Shown: positions 1-14,220, counted from the stretch's first letter. The stretch is DNA of 64,000 bases from Phoenix dactylifera (GCF_009389715.1 NC_052407.1:5087154-5151153), one strand, 5' to 3'. The notes: generated by a model from the sequence alone, not told the origin. Program-made: numbers and translations.

Positions 1-570
1 ATATTTTTATTTATGAAGAGGCATGCCTTTTTCCTAGTCTGATCTTAATATCATTCATTATTAATGTGTAATATAAAGAATAGATAACGAATTATCTCAA
101 ATCCATCTTTCAGTTAATTAAAAAGTTAAACTGCAATCAAGTGCATAATGGAGCATCATTGCAGAAACAATTACAGCACTGAAAGAAAAGATTCAACCAT
201 TAGCAATTACGAAAGAGTGATAAAAATTCCACTCTAGTGTTTTAAGATATTGCAATTGCAAGCTTCCTGCAACTCAATACAATCATGTGAAGCAAATACT
301 TTTATACAACCATTTCTTTTAGAACTTATAATCATCTTAATGGAATAACTCCACAATCTCCTACAAATAGTACTCTGACAACCAATATTACAACAAATAA
401 TGCAATCTTTCCTTCAAGCAAATGCAAGAGCCACTCTGACTATACATGGTCTTCATGTATGTCTCAATTTTTCTAGACATTGGGCACTAATGGCTAGACC
501 TATGAACGATACAGTACACGAAAGAACATCTTAGTTAGGAGAATTTAAATTCTTCATTCTCCTAAATTGT

Positions 571-2409
571 TCATGGCTCCACCTTCATTTCACCTGCAAA
601 AAAAAAAAAAAAAAAAATTTCATGAACCTGAAAAGATATGCAGCGAGGGAACATATGGATGTTTACCATTCAGCTTCTCACAATCAAGAGGTGGGTTAGA
701 AATGAGACCCATCTGAAAAATATTTTGGAGTTCAGCATCCCATACACTTGATGCCTGCATGCCGAAGACCCTAATCAGTACAAATTGTTGAATGCACTTA
801 GCCTGTGATGCTAAGAAAGCCTTCGGATTACCTGACCCAGTGGAAATATATGAGGGTTGGTGGCTCCGATAATATCCCCTGAAGTCGGTTTACTTGAAAG
901 AAGCATTTCGGCTTGCTTGAATTCACATGAGGATGACCAATGCAAATGAGGGTGGATTTGGTTTAATTCCACACCAAACCCGGGAATGGCTGGATTTCTA
1001 TTTAGTGAGTGTAGCATCTGTGAAAAGAGAGAACAAAGGAAAAAAAAGAAGAAGCTTATGGCTACTTTTCACACTAAGAATCAAACTAAAGACATCAGAA
1101 GTAATTGAACAAGTTTATATCTTTGCCATCAGGACATTAATCTTACATCTTTTGAGAGGATCTGCTTGATAGCCAAGTCCGACTCTGGATTGACAGCTAC
1201 CAGCTTCATTGACAGGAACTAAAAACACCATTCAGGAAAAATATTTCAAATCAGTAAATGGTTAAAAATAAGAAGGATAATTGCTTTCATCTGGTAAGAA
1301 GGTTAGATAAAGCATAAAAAAATTATAACAAGCCTTCAACAAATTTGTAGGAATAAGATGAATCAAGAGCATACCTCAACCTGCTTTTGAAGTGATTGAA
1401 CATAATTGATTATTTCATCAAGCATCACCGCCTTACCGGTAACCTGTTAGCAATGAAAATTTTCCATCTTGAGAATATATCAGAACCATACTTCATAAAT
1501 GAGGGGAGCATGGCCTTGCCAAGGCCCTGGATGTAAAAATACCTTGTTGCATCCTGGAACTAGACCTTGAAGAAACCTCATTCTTTCACTAATTCTTTCC
1601 CTTCTAATCTGCAGGTTAAGGAAACCACATCTAGAAAAATGAGAAGGATTAATGACATGGAAAAGGAATAACTTAGATTGAAACTTACTCTTTCTGCAAG
1701 GCTGTGACTGTTGGTGGATTGGCCTCGCTTAGCTCGCGCATGATTGTGATCATCTTTCACATCACCACCATGATGCCACTGCTTCTTGGAGAGTTTCTCA
1801 GTGGAGTTGGGACTGTTGGCACCTGAGTTCAGTTCACTCTTCTGCTTGCTCTCATCCTCCATTGAGCTTTTGACACTATCAGGTGAAATATCTTTCTGCT
1901 GACCAGCCTCGACATCCTTGTACGAGGACCAGTGAAGATTTATCAGTTGTTTTACAGTGTTCAATAATAGAAAACCTATCAATTTAGTTGAAGAATTAGA
2001 GAGAGATTTGTCTTACTCGAACCCTTTCTGCTGGAGAATGGGGACTTGGAGCGATGCATTGAGACAACCCTTTCCTCTTCTTCCCCTTCAGATTCTTCTC
2101 AGTCTCATGCTCATTACCTGAAGGGATATCTGGAGGGCAAGGAACAGCTGCAATGGGCAAGGTAAAGGAGCTCAACATTTCAGTGAAGCTCTCACTGCCG
2201 AAGGACGAAAGCCTTGGAATTTGCTTCATCGAATCAATGATAGAACTTCCTTTGCTTTCTGGTACACGAACATTGTAGGAAGAATGACCAGCTGACCCAC
2301 TGAAATCCACATTCTGATCCATGGAAAGAAGTGGATCCCAATGACTAGCGGCACCACTTGCACAATAGCCTGGAGCTACCATTTCTGGAACTTCTTTGCG
2401 AGCAGACAT
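571..2409 (-). CDS. bHLH transcription factor, subgroup XII (bHLH74/CIB-like), 8 exons, 374 aa
   Basis: Nuclear G-box/E-box binding regulator that acts as a dimer. I rebuilt eight exons with GT/AG borders, all in phase: 2017-2409, 1689-1916, 1543-1608, 1375-1443, 1147-1218, 832-1017, 667-754, 571-593 (stop TCA complement at 571-573). Residues about 194-252 form the bHLH: basic part with SHSLAER then [10 protein letters not shown], giving the H5-E9-R13 G-box set, then helix 1 ([10 protein letters not shown]), the [11 protein letters not shown] loop/helix 2 start and [18 protein letters not shown]. The domain spans four exons, as in this subgroup. The C-terminus keeps the VWDAELQ box. The N-terminal 190 residues are Ser-rich, with a basic KKRK patch. 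The start was set at the ATG ending at 2409; the in-frame TTG 15 nt upstream is not a plant start. Which Arabidopsis paralogue (bHLH49, 62, 74, 78) is closest cannot be settled by eye. Confidence 0.93.
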
Positions 2410-3834
2410 CAGTTCCCAGTGCAAACTTCTTTGACTACCGAGCTAAGTAGAACCCACACTTCTCTGTTCAAATACCGACTGTCATCACCATGAACAACTA
2501 TATAGAACAACTGAATGATGCTTTGATACCAGACCTCTTGGAGAAGCTGAGGTGTTGGGAGAGTTTAAAAGAGAAGCCTCGGAGACTAGAGAAACCAAAG
2601 AAACAAGAGAATCTTCAACTAAAGAGAAAGGTGAGGAGTTTTGACTGGTAATTTCTTGCAGGCTCAACAAGGAACAAATAACGACGACAGCTTCGTAGCA
2701 AAAGAGGTTGAAAGCAAAAGTAATTCCGAGGAGCAGAATCCTATAGACAAACAGAGAGAAAAGGTAACCCCAGGGCCAGGCATATTACCTACCATTCACC
2801 AGCTGGATAGCTTTGAGAACCTTGTGAGATTACACCTAATATTATACTCCAAAGCGCCCAAGTGACAAGAAAGTAACCCTTTCACCAGAGCATAAAGGAG
2901 ACAAAGAGAAAGGAATCCTATCAGTTAACAGCTAGATTTGCCGGTAAAAAAAGAGGAAAAGTGGATTCCTATTCTATAATTCCCAGGGGCCTTGACATAA
3001 GCTAGTGCAAACCACCAGCATCATGCAACATGATGAGCAAAATCAAAAGCAGTAACAAGCTTACTAAAGGTTGAGGCCTTCAGGCAAGTTAGAGACTTTT
3101 TCTTAAGCTTAGAAGGATGGCAAGAGAGAGAGAGAGAGAGCAATTAGATTCTCGAGTAATCTTCAGAGCATATGATTACATGCCCATTAGGATGGCCCAT
3201 TGATTCTTGCAACAAAAGGCTACCATCAGATAGCCTTTTAAAGCACCAAATCGACAGAGATGGGGATGAGGATATAACTGAAATGAGGTTTTGGAATGGA
3301 CCAGAAGAGAAAATGTTGAAGCTTTCCTATTAGAAAAGAAAGTTTATTGGGAAACCCTTTGAACATTTCCTGAAAAGAGTATCTTCTGAAACCCTCAAAG
3401 GATCATATTCTGCTGAATAACTGCAGAAATTTTCACACCTGCCAAGAGAAAGTGGATATGGCTACTGGTTTGTAAGAACAAATTCAGTTCATTAGCTCTA
3501 TCATTGGGGACGAAAGAAGCCTTCAAAACCGTCACAATAAAGCAAGAAAATTGGAACTGTACTTGGGCTAATTAAGGGCCTCTATCAGATACTGCGCAGT
3601 AGTATTTTCCAAGGTGAGCATGACTCATCCATCACAAGGAACCCCGCAAAAGCATTCAGTAGGTGCAGTTAAATAATCACAGGGACGAGAATCACCAAAT
3701 GTTCCAGGGTATATGACACCAAATAGCACCAAACCTAAGAATATTAGTTAAGGGGAAGTGGATTGAGCCAGTAGGCTGTCGGAAGGACTAGAGAGGGAAT
3801 AGGTAACCACCATCAACCATTCTCAGTAAAATTA
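2410..3834. other. 5' flank of the bHLH gene, no further gene seen
   Basis: Upstream of the bHLH start. It probably holds the 5' UTR and promoter of that gene. A (GA)n run lies at 3124-3140. I see no conserved coding segment on either strand. Confidence 0.5.
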
Positions 3835-4165
3835 TGAGGATTCATTCGGACATATATTTAGTTTTACATTGGCTATGCACTACATTGGATAGATTTTCAG
3901 TATTTATATAGAGCCAAAGAACCGAAATCACATCTTTCAGATAGTCTTGTTAGATAAGATTCTGAGTTGCAACAAAATGGTATCAGAACGATCCGGCTTA
4001 TGGTCTATGTGGAATAGAGGATACCATAGTACCGATTTATGAGGGCTGACCATAGGGCGATTGTGTTGCTTGTGATTAGATTAAAATGAATTTCCTAGCG
4101 ATGATGCCTGGATATTTATATAAAGCCAAGAAATACCTTTGAGCTAGCCTTTTTAGATGAAGTGG
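3835..4165 (+). mobile_element. Degenerate TRIM (short LTR retrotransposon), family A
   Basis: A left terminal repeat of about 140 bp (3835-3974) begins TGAGGATTCA, contains a TATA-like TATTTATATAGAGCC, and ends CAACA. It is followed at 3978-3989 by TGGTATCAGAAC, one base off the primer site for initiator tRNA-Met (TGGTATCAGAGC). After about 85 bp of spacer, a worn second copy of the repeat is recognisable (ATTTATATAAAGCCAAGAAA, then GAGCTAGCCTTTTTAGATGA). No coding capacity. The same family recurs at 18391. Right border approximate. Confidence 0.7.
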
Positions 4166-6448
4166 CAAAAAAAAATATTAATAGTAAGCTACTCTAAGCA
4201 AAGGCTAGTAATATGTTGCAAAGGAAAAGTAAAAAGCCTTAATCTAATGCGTGCTTGTTTTTTTTATTGCTTTCCTTGTGGCATAAGAGTCTGTCCCTCC
4301 ACTGGATTCTGAGCTTCATGAAATCATTTACCGGGACATAGCCAACTAATTCTAGTCTTGATTTAATGACTGCGAGCCCACAACCAATCTCCCTGGATTC
4401 TAACCATCCACTCTTTTATCCCATTTATCTACTAAAATTTCAGAAATGCTATTATACCAATGCTAGCCCCTTCTACTCACAAAATAATTACTCTCACAAA
4501 TCTACAACATATGATTTGAACATTGAAGTATTCTCAGTAGGCTTCCATCAATTTTAATTTTTACCCAAAATACCCTCAAAAATAATTACCAAGTTCCCTG
4601 TTCAGGTAAGATTAATATCCTCGACTTACATGTACCTTTTCATATGTCAGATTAAAAAAATTTACAATCAGAAAAGGTAAGATCATTATTTTGAGATTAA
4701 AAACATTTATTTATTCTTTCAGATGTGCATTTCGCTTGTCTGTATGTCACCATCTATTGGAAATAAGATATGAGTGTATAAAATTTTTATCTTTAGGGAG
4801 GTCTCCCAACCATACATGTCACCTTTCACCCCTAGCACATGACTTCTTACATGCTTGCCTTATTTTATTTACATCGTGTGTGGGTATTGTTCTTCACACA
4901 ATTCTAATATTTTTTGCTAGATTATTCACACAATTCTAGTATGAATATATCTAAAAAAAGTCAAAAAGTAACAAGTCAAGGAGCGCTCTAGACAGCTCGT
5001 CTTACCAGAACTCTCCAAAATAATTAGCCACAAAAGAAAATTTCAACAAGTATAAATATTATAACATAATGTTCGTGCTCACCTTTTCCATATGGCATGC
5101 ATTATGGTCCCACTTGCTAGAGTGCATTGTTTATTTGATAGGGTGTGTTGCTGCGCAATTGCCAATCATAACATCGGGATTAGATTCCCAATTTCTACTT
5201 ATATATCCTTTTATTTTCTACCTTCGTCATTTATTAACGAATGAATATAGAGAAAAAAATTTCTTTCTTTCTTTTTTTTTGGGCTAAGAGTGCACCATGG
5301 TAAGTGAAATGATTAATCCCTTGCCATGCACTACTTACGTGCATTAAATATTTTAGAGATTGTCATGGTTTGAGCAACAATAACTTTGGAGGTAAGAAGC
5401 TGACAGTCGTAGGTACACAATAAGTAAAGAAAACCCATCCACATGCATGTAGGATTGTGTCTTTCTAAGGTGGTACACGAGGATGTTTTATCAAACCCGG
5501 TTTTTCACTCGCAGCTGTTTTTGTCGAACCCATCAAGGATTTGAGGTCATAAACAAGGAGATATACTCATCATTACAGAACAGGGAAACAAATCGTGACA
5601 CTTATGGTACATGGCAGTCCTTTTTTTTTTTTTGCTAAGAGATAGCAGTCCTTCAAACTTAAAGAATCTTCACTTCATACAGCATCACTAATTAATACAT
5701 AAAATTATTTTAGCCAACTGAGGATTAGAAGAACAAAAGAGTGACAGGATCCAAAGCATAAATTGTAGAGTACATGTATACATTGCTACTTAATTAGTTG
5801 AAACAAATTCGTTGCCGAGAAAAAAACAAGTCCACGAGTCCGATTGGCACCAAATTCTCAGGTTGTTGCCTGCACTGATAGATACAGTAGTTCCATGAAT
5901 TCATAACCTAAGATCTGCTTCTTAAGCAGTCAATGCTTTGCTTCAGTGTACTCGAATTGTAAAATTTTTTACAAATCGCATTCCTCTCATTAGGCTAGAG
6001 AAACTTGCTCATGGTGCTGCTCTTACTAAAACAGTTCTCAGGGATTGCAGTATGTTAATAACTGCCTGGGAATTCAATTATCTGCAGCTGGCTGGCATGT
6101 TCCATGAAGGCGCATACAACCCTTTGTAATACTTCATCTGTCAAGGTTATTAATTCTAACCTCAAAGGTAAAGAAAAACAGTGGTAAGATCTTATCATTT
6201 TGGACTGAAGTCCATGACAAGTTAACCAACATTAACATAATATTATATGAGATCAAATAACCAACCAGACCCACTATTGCCAATATCAGAAGGCATATTT
6301 GCTCTATACTGTTGGATTGCCAGTGAGAACAAAACTTATTTAATCTATACTTTCTCCAATACCCCACATCCAGCATCATCTGATCGGTGCCAACTTTCTT
6401 GGATTATGCTATGCTCCATATATTTTTGATTAAGTGCACCATGTCATA
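4166..6448. other. AT-rich intergenic spacer
   Basis: No gene recognised. Open frames are short and lack family signatures. A tRNA B-box-like GGGATTAGATTCCC at about 5177 could mark a worn SINE, but I cannot define its ends. Confidence 0.4.
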
Positions 6449-8335
6449 TGTCACGCCCCGAACCCGGGGCCCGGGGCGCGAGCAGACGCCGCGCACCTGC
6501 AGGACGGACTCCGCAGGCACGCAAGGCAGATAAATCAGATCAACCATCAATAACTAATTAAAGATAAATTCCAGTTTTCATATCAAATGTCCATATATAT
6601 ACATAAGTCAAAAGAAAGTCCATATCTACTAGCTAACTACATCATGATCACTCCATCCCGTAATCCCCATAATCATATGTCATCACCTGCAAAATGTAAA
6701 TAGGAGGAGTGAGCTAACAGCTCAGTAGGCAACATCATGCAATAAAGTCGTCATATAACATGCCATGATACATATGAAAAGCAACTAAAACTCATAAATC
6801 CAAAAATCCACACGATAACCCGTAAATCCAATCCAAGACTCAAAATAACTCAACCGCATGACTACGGCCAAATCACCCAGTGGCATGGTTATACCGAAGT
6901 GCCAATACAACTCTCCGAAGAGCCGCTCCACTGAGCCAACGCACCACTGTGCCGCACCCCCTGGTGCCAAACTCACGCTCCACCGAGCTGCTCCGAAGAG
7001 CAAAACGCACCCCTGTGCCGCCACTATTCTATCACCGGTGGTCGCGGTGTCGAAACTAGTTCCTCAGTACAAGTCGACAGGGCCAACGTATCATCCCATT
7101 GGCGGGGCCTAGACTATAGTCACGCGGATTTTAAAAATCAATAAATCAACTTTCCAAATCAAAGTCATAATCATACTCCCAACAGTAAAGCACATAACAA
7201 TTTATGAAATTAAATATTTAATTCTAATTCTAACACATATTGCCAATAATAAATCAATAATTCAACATATGCAAGATACATGTTAAAATTCTACTTTAAA
7301 GCAACGGTCACCTACCTGGGCTCGCTTAAAAATTCCTGCCACAGATATCACGAACCCCTGATTAAACATAAATATTAATTATTTAATTAATTAAGAAACA
7401 TAATTTAAACTAATTCCAACCCCTTAACTTCTAAGTTCATAGATCCAAGAATAGGCCCCCAATACCAAACATAGACCCTAAGAACAAGTAAACTAAATTC
7501 CAAAAATCAGAATCCTTTAAACCCAACCCAATTGTGGCCCAACACAGATTAGGCCCAAATGAACCAAACCCAGCCTACAGATCCAATTTGGTCCAACTCA
7601 GCCCAACACAGATTCCCCAACCTAAATTCTTGACTCAGATTCAGACCCTAATCAAAACCCGTTCACGGAATAGGTGGAACCGGTTCACAGTTTAGACCCG
7701 GTTCAAAGTCTGGTTCACAATTAAGGCACGGATTTCAAAGCAAGAAAAAACCCAGGCCGAATAAAGAAGAAGGAAGAGAAGAAGAAAGAGGAAGAGAAAA
7801 AGAAGAAGAAGAAGAAGAAGGGAGGAGGGTGGCTGGTTGTTCCAGTCGGCCCTCGGCGGTCGACCGTGGCCCTCGGCGGCGGCGCTCGGCCAGCCGCCGC
7901 CGGCCACTCTACTGGCACGGGCGGCGGAAGGGAAGAAGAAGAGAAGAAGGAGAAGAAGAAAGGGAGGAAAGAGAGGGAGATCGGGGCTGGGAAGCCCGGC
8001 CCCCGTTCGCCACCTCCGGCCGAACTCGTTTCGGCCGGATTGACCCCGGCCGGCCACCGTCGGCCGGCCGAATCCCACAAATTTTTCTCCAAAACAGGGA
8101 AAATGAAAACCGATTAACATGCCCACATTCCTTTCCCTTAAATCCATAAAAATAGAAAATAAGGTTGTCTTTCTCACCTCCGGTCGTCGACGAGTGGCTT
8201 TCCAACGGCGGTGGCGGCTCCGGCGACGACGGTGGCTCCGGTAATCTTCTCAAAAAAAAAGGGAAAAAGAAAAGAGGAAGAAGATCCAATCTTTAGAGAA
8301 ATGGGGAAAGAATGGGGCTCTCAGAGAAGAGAGAA

Positions 8336-8377
<42 letters not shown>

Positions 8378-8480
8378 GGGAAGAGGGGGGCTTGCGGGGG
8401 ATTCGCTGGCCGTTCGGCCGGCGTGGTCATCGTGGGGAGACCACGATGACCCAACTGAAGTCGGCAAGGAGGGAGTTTGC
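6449..8480. repeat. Unclassified GC-rich repeat starting TGTCACGCCCCGAACC
   Basis: An abrupt change from AT-rich spacer at 6449 to a GC-rich start (TGTCACGCCCCGAACCCGG), a form I know from dispersed transposon-like repeats in plants. It is followed by the block AGTGAGCTAACAGCTCAGTA near 6706 and by CpG-rich, purine-biased sequence at 7780-8400. Several overlapping low-complexity frames are open at 7692-8289 on both strands, which is typical of purine/pyrimidine bias and not of a gene. No protein motif seen. The right edge is a guess from the end of the GC-rich tract. Confidence 0.45.
8340..8369. repeat. (GA)n microsatellite
   Basis: About 30 bp of uninterrupted GA dinucleotides inside the purine-rich tract. 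Confidence 0.9.
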
Positions 8481-11400
8481 TGTTAAATACGAGGGGTGGA
8501 ACACAACAGCATGTGAATTGCCAAAACTAATCAATGCAAAGAGTAAAAGATTTTCTTTCAGATTTTTTCGGTAATAAATGAGCAGCGAATAAAAGATGGA
8601 TAGAACTGTTGAATTGACATAATGCGTGTGGAGAGAATTAATCATCTGTCTTGCTCTGGAATCATTTCAAAGCTCGCCAGGGCAACTGAAGCAACAGCCC
8701 TCCCCACTGATGCACTTAAAACTGAAGATACTCACGAAATTCAGGTTGCGATTAAAAACTGAAAGCTTTAAGGTGCAATTAAACAATTACTAGCCTAGGT
8801 ATATACAAATTAGCATAATCTTATCAAGCGAAGGTTCGCAGAATGAGTCAGAACAGATTTATGCCCCAGTTCAAACCATACCATAATACTGGGAGGTCAA
8901 TCAGAACGGAGCTTTTTCAGACAAATAGAATAATATTTAGAAACGCATGAGGACAAGAAGCTGGCTACAAACCAGCTGGAAAGGCTAAGCAATTGGTACA
9001 GTCCTGGATTATAACTGATGCTAAGGTTCAAAAATATCATGACTAAAGGAGTGTGTGAGCAATGAAACTCATTAAACAAACAAGACCAAGTTTGTGCTAT
9101 GATTGAAACCAAAAGCACACTGTCACTGCCAGACTCTGCCTATTTTCAGTTATCAAGACCTATCCATAGCATTCTTCTTTATCATGGCAATCTCCATCAT
9201 ATTCTAGATTGCAACCTCCATTTAGATTTTCCAAGTTATGTCTCCTCTCTTGGAAAATGCTCAACGGAAAAGATAGCATGCTGCAGAGGCTGCTTTCAGC
9301 AGTCAACGGCTATAACTTGATCATCTAAATCATATAACACTAATCTCCTAGTGCTTGTAGTCTTAATCATATAACAGGTATCTCCCAGTGCTTGCAGTCT
9401 TAAGCTTCATGTCATGCACCCAACTTATCTATTTCTGATCTCATTACATGTTGAGCTTACTGTGCATGTCTAGTATATATTCATTCTATATGCATGTATC
9501 CTACCTGCTACCAACACTTCAGTCCACACAACATAGGTATTCTCCTCTCCTGTCTCACTGGCATGTGAATATGAATAACAGGCAGTATTCATTTATGTCA
9601 CCTGCCCGATTCTATAATAGAGGATACAGAATACGGGAACACATATGAAAATGATGCTTTAGTCAAACTGCTGGCTAACTAGGATGCTTTTTTGTGGTTG
9701 TTTACAAGCATTTCATATCCTTGTTGCAAATAGCCACATCAGTGTATTTGTCAGTCATCAATCTAAAAGTATCATGATAATACACAACCCAATGTATACT
9801 ACTTGATCATTTATCTTCTAAAGCCTTTCTCAATGAGTCTTGTAACTCATGCCCATCCCAGGCCCAAAGCTAACCTGACCTCCAATACCAATTTTCTCAA
9901 TTCCTTAAACCCTAATGACAGCAGTCAAACTCTCTCCGCAATACCACCCAAAATCACTAATACATTCTGAGTTTCTGCTAGCTGCATATTGACTAGTAAG
10001 CCAGTTATTTATTCATGAAACTCAATTTGTTAGCCAACTGCTCCATCTTCTTAAATAAACTTGCAGGCCTTATCCCATCTATATACTATCAGTTTTGTGG
10101 ATAAGAAAACATGGTTTTGACCAACCATGCGTGTCTAAATATAGGGCCATAGAACTATTCAAAAAATCCAGGTATTTATTATTGGATGAATTTTACCTAG
10201 ATACAGTCATAAGCATTTAGACGTGTTTGGTTCAACTCCGGTCTATATAGAAGACGTGTACATGTTATGCATCTGAACAGTTAGACATTATCTATATGCA
10301 CCTTTTTAATTAAAGGTGTTTCCTAAATGCATCTAATTATTTGTTTTTTAACTAAAGCTTGAAAAGGAAATTCGTATTTTATTTTTGCTTTTAAAACGAT
10401 GTTTCCTTTTCTTCCTATAGTTTTTCAAAATTCACAATCCGGAACCCAACATGAATTATTTAAATGCTTGATTAATCAGAAGTATTTTTGTATGAGCATT
10501 CAGACACATTTGTTATGTGTGTCTGATTTTAAAAAAAAAAAAGAAACTTTTCAGCTAGAAGAAAAAAAGGTAGTGATGACGTGGACTACTTATTTTGACA
10601 ACTCCTCCATTCAATATTTGCTTTTTATCTTTTTCCTCCACCCTTGCATAACCTTTTTTTTATGCTTTTTCCCTTTTCTCCATCTTCCACCTCCATCAAT
10701 AAATAGGTATCCTACATAGGGCCAACAATTCCCCATTGACCATTCAGCAATTCCAACTCTTCATCCATGTAACATTGACCTGTCCATTCATTCATGATAC
10801 ATTAATACATAATTATCCATCATATAAGTCTATTTGTATCCACTCTCTGTCATTCCCATTCTCCTACTCTTGCTTTTGGTGCTATCATGAAAAGGTGTTT
10901 AGAGAAAATAATGGACATAACTCCTACTAACACCATCAATTATCGTAGTCCACTTTAGACTTCTTTATTTTTAAATCCCCTTCTCTTAACTTTATTTATA
11001 CTAGACTTGCATTCCCATCATTTCACTTTGCACTATGATCATCATTTTTTAAAAGATCTGACTTTAGGGAGAGAGGTGAGATATCACTTATCACTTCCCC
11101 TTAACAACAATGCTCACTTATCATTGTTCAAGTTTTCATCATTCTTACTAAGTTCAAATTAATGCTAAACCTTCATTATGTTATAATCCTTTTTTTCTTT
11201 TTGTTAAGTAGGTTATGTCTGCAAGAGGCATCTAAGCAGGCATGCCTCAATAAAGTGAGTTGAATCCAACAATATTCATCTCCCTAGAGCATGACACGTA
11301 GAAGTTAGGCTTCTCACAGGCCCAAAGGCATGACTGATGATTCAGGGCCTCTTCCACATAGCTAGGTGAGTGATAGAAGACTAAATTGTCTATGGAAACC

Positions 11401-14165
11401 CATCATCAGGCATGGAGGATGAGACAAACCCCTCAGTTCTAAAACAGTCAATATACAACCCAATGTAGGCTTAAAAAGCCAAACATAGCCTAACGAGTAT
11501 CATCCCTCTCGGTCCTTTGAAATAATGGTCCCATCAATCTGTGCCGTACTCAACCCAATCTATCACTATACCAACTATACAAACCCTTATGCAAATCCAC
11601 CAATTCATGATTCCTTGCAAATTCAAAAATTATATTTTGGTTGCAGCCATGCCCTCTATTAAACATAAGCAACCAGTCATTCTTCTAGCTAATTCTCTCA
11701 ATGTTAAAGTCAATAGACCTAACCCATATTCTTCTAAAATAATACTTAACAACTTCACACCATGATACAAACATTAAGCCCCAAGAAAACAGATTGATAG
11801 AGAAAATACATATTCTTAAACCTGTCTTTTGGCAAAAAAATTCTAGATTTTATCTTGAAGTAATCTTCCTCTCTCTTTCTAAATTTCAAGCCTCCCTCCT
11901 CTCCTCTCAACATGATTAGCTGTATTGCTTTTATTAGGTAGATCTACTGGATTACATCCAACATACTTGCCTTGCAAGCCACCCAAAAGATTTTCCAAAA
12001 CAAAATTGGAAGAGCAATTGTCTGATGGTTTTCAATTAGGCAATAATCCTCTACTGAAAGGACTGAAAAATATATTGTTAGAATTGTACATTACTATAGT
12101 GTATATTACACAAGAAAATAGTGTAAATGGTGTACGAGTGAGATTATAGATATTCCTACCAACAATAAACAAAAAGAAAGATTAGGATGGAAATCCTAAA
12201 TTTCACTATCTATTGCATTGCACCCGTTATAGAGGGAGTTATCCCACCTTTGGAGTAAGCTTAAGCATGGTTTCTTTTACTTCTTTTTTTGTTGGGTTGG
12301 GGTGATCGTATGAAACCCATTTTCCTGGCCTAAAGAAACTAACTTTAAATAGCACAGTCAGAGTAACTTGGACATTAAAATTAGAGAACTTGACATTGGT
12401 TCAGTTTTCTGTACAAGTAGTGGTATATTGAGCAGTGAATTATGAGAAGCAACTACCTCCCCTAAGCTTCAGATTTCCATTTTGATAACAATTGTTGGAT
12501 AATGGGAATTTTTCTGGCTTACTCAATATGAATTTTCTTGAAGAGCAAACAAAATTTCGAGGAGTAATTGAGAAGGACAAGAATCAGTTTTTCATGGTAT
12601 TGAAGAACCTTCAAGAAGAAAGTATAGATTAAAGTACTTGGATAAGCATTCAACTAAGTGCTTTAATGGAGTACACTAAATAAGGAACAAATATGAGTCA
12701 ATTGAGTTCAGCTAACTGAAACCGTAGTTGGTTTTAAAAAAAATTAATGGAATGCCATAAGAGATGGAGAGTCCAACATTAATATCAACCAAACTCCAGA
12801 CATGAAAAAAGTTTTAAGCATTCATCATACATGGATGTATTCATATGTCAATTAAGTAATATATAGCCTCGTTTATCGTGATCCCATTCACTAAAAACCC
12901 ATTATATAGTATCAGCAAAACCTAGATAAAGTGCCAAAAACATGAAAACTAATGCAGGCGTAGCAAGTCAAGAAAGCCGCCCAACTTACAGAACAATATT
13001 AATGTATTTGGAATAAAAATCATAAATAATTCAAAAATGAAAACCTAAAAAACTCTAAAACTAATACCTCAACCTAACCTATTCTTATTAATTTGTTTTA
13101 CCGATCGCAGAAGCTACTCTCATTGGCATTAGAGTGCTCCTTGAAGGATCTGCCAAAAGAGCAGAAGATTTAAAAATCAATATTGCATATGAAAAATAGC
13201 GTTTAGCAATGGGAAATTACATATTAAATAAATGTATCATCATTGTATCATATTTTTTCATGAGATAATAATCTATAAATGACATGGACTAAAATAAATT
13301 AGACTGCCTAAATAAATTTTTCTGTCGTTGATTTCTATCAATAGCAACATCTAATGCATTTTCTTTATTCCTCTTTTTAATAAAGGAAGATACTATGATA
13401 AGGCTCATGATATTTCCTCTCACAAGTCCCATTAAAGTTTAACTTGGGTTCTTTTTTTGGTCACATGTAAGATCCATCTCTTAGCTACATTAGATGACGG
13501 CAGAGTGGTCCAAGCTTAGCTTTGAAAATTAAACTAGCTGTTTACATTCTAGGATTCTTTGAGTTCTCAAAGTATTAACAAGATCATATCTCAAGTGTAA
13601 AGCATCCATATATTCTACCTCATGCATCCATTAAGTAATGTTAGTAGAGACATATATTATTATATGTCAGATTAATTAATTGCATTGGTGTAAATTAATG
13701 TGGCAAATTGAGGAGCTATTTGATCGAATCTACTTTATAATGCTTGAGCAATTCATGTTTTGGCATGACCTGAATGCTTTACTCCTTGAGTCTTCTCTAT
13801 GATTTCGAATTGTTTGTTCTGATGTCTTTGTTTGACGTACTAAAACTAGAGTTCAGCAAATTAGAATTCCACCGCCAGTAGTTATTCAAATATAAAGTCA
13901 TTAAATTTAAAAAATAAAAAAAGAGATAAACTTTCATGGACTTTTTGAAAATCAACCAAATAACTTGGTGGTCATTACAACATTCATAGCATATTGCCAC
14001 GCAGAGCAAATCATGTAATTAGCTCCTCTTTCTCCTTTGCAAATTGCAAGCTAGAATCACTTTTTCAACATAGTATAAAATAATAATATTCATGGAACAT
14101 CATGAATATCTATATGCCGGACACCCAATTATCAATCATTCCTCTCTACAAACATGCACCATTAA

Positions 14166-14172
<7 letters not shown>
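8481..14172. other. Long AT-rich intergenic spacer
   Basis: No coding family or RNA gene recognised on either strand over 5.7 kb. Stop codons are frequent in all frames. Short open frames (for example 10399-10719) are Phe/Leu-rich, low-complexity translations of T-rich DNA. Confidence 0.5.

Positions 14173-14218
<46 letters not shown>
14173..14218. repeat. (TA)n microsatellite
   Basis: 46 bp of pure TA repeats immediately 3' of the F-box gene remnant. Confidence 0.95.

Positions 14219-14220
<2 letters not shown>

Noticed and set aside
5085..5280. Possible SINE with B-box-like GGGATTAGATTCCC and a T-rich tail
   Set aside because: No convincing A box at the right distance and no target duplication found.
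7692..8289. Several overlapping open frames on both strands, rich in Phe/Leu/Ser or Arg/Glu/Gly
   Set aside because: They come from purine/pyrimidine strand bias and GC-rich low-complexity DNA; no domain, and all frames are open together.
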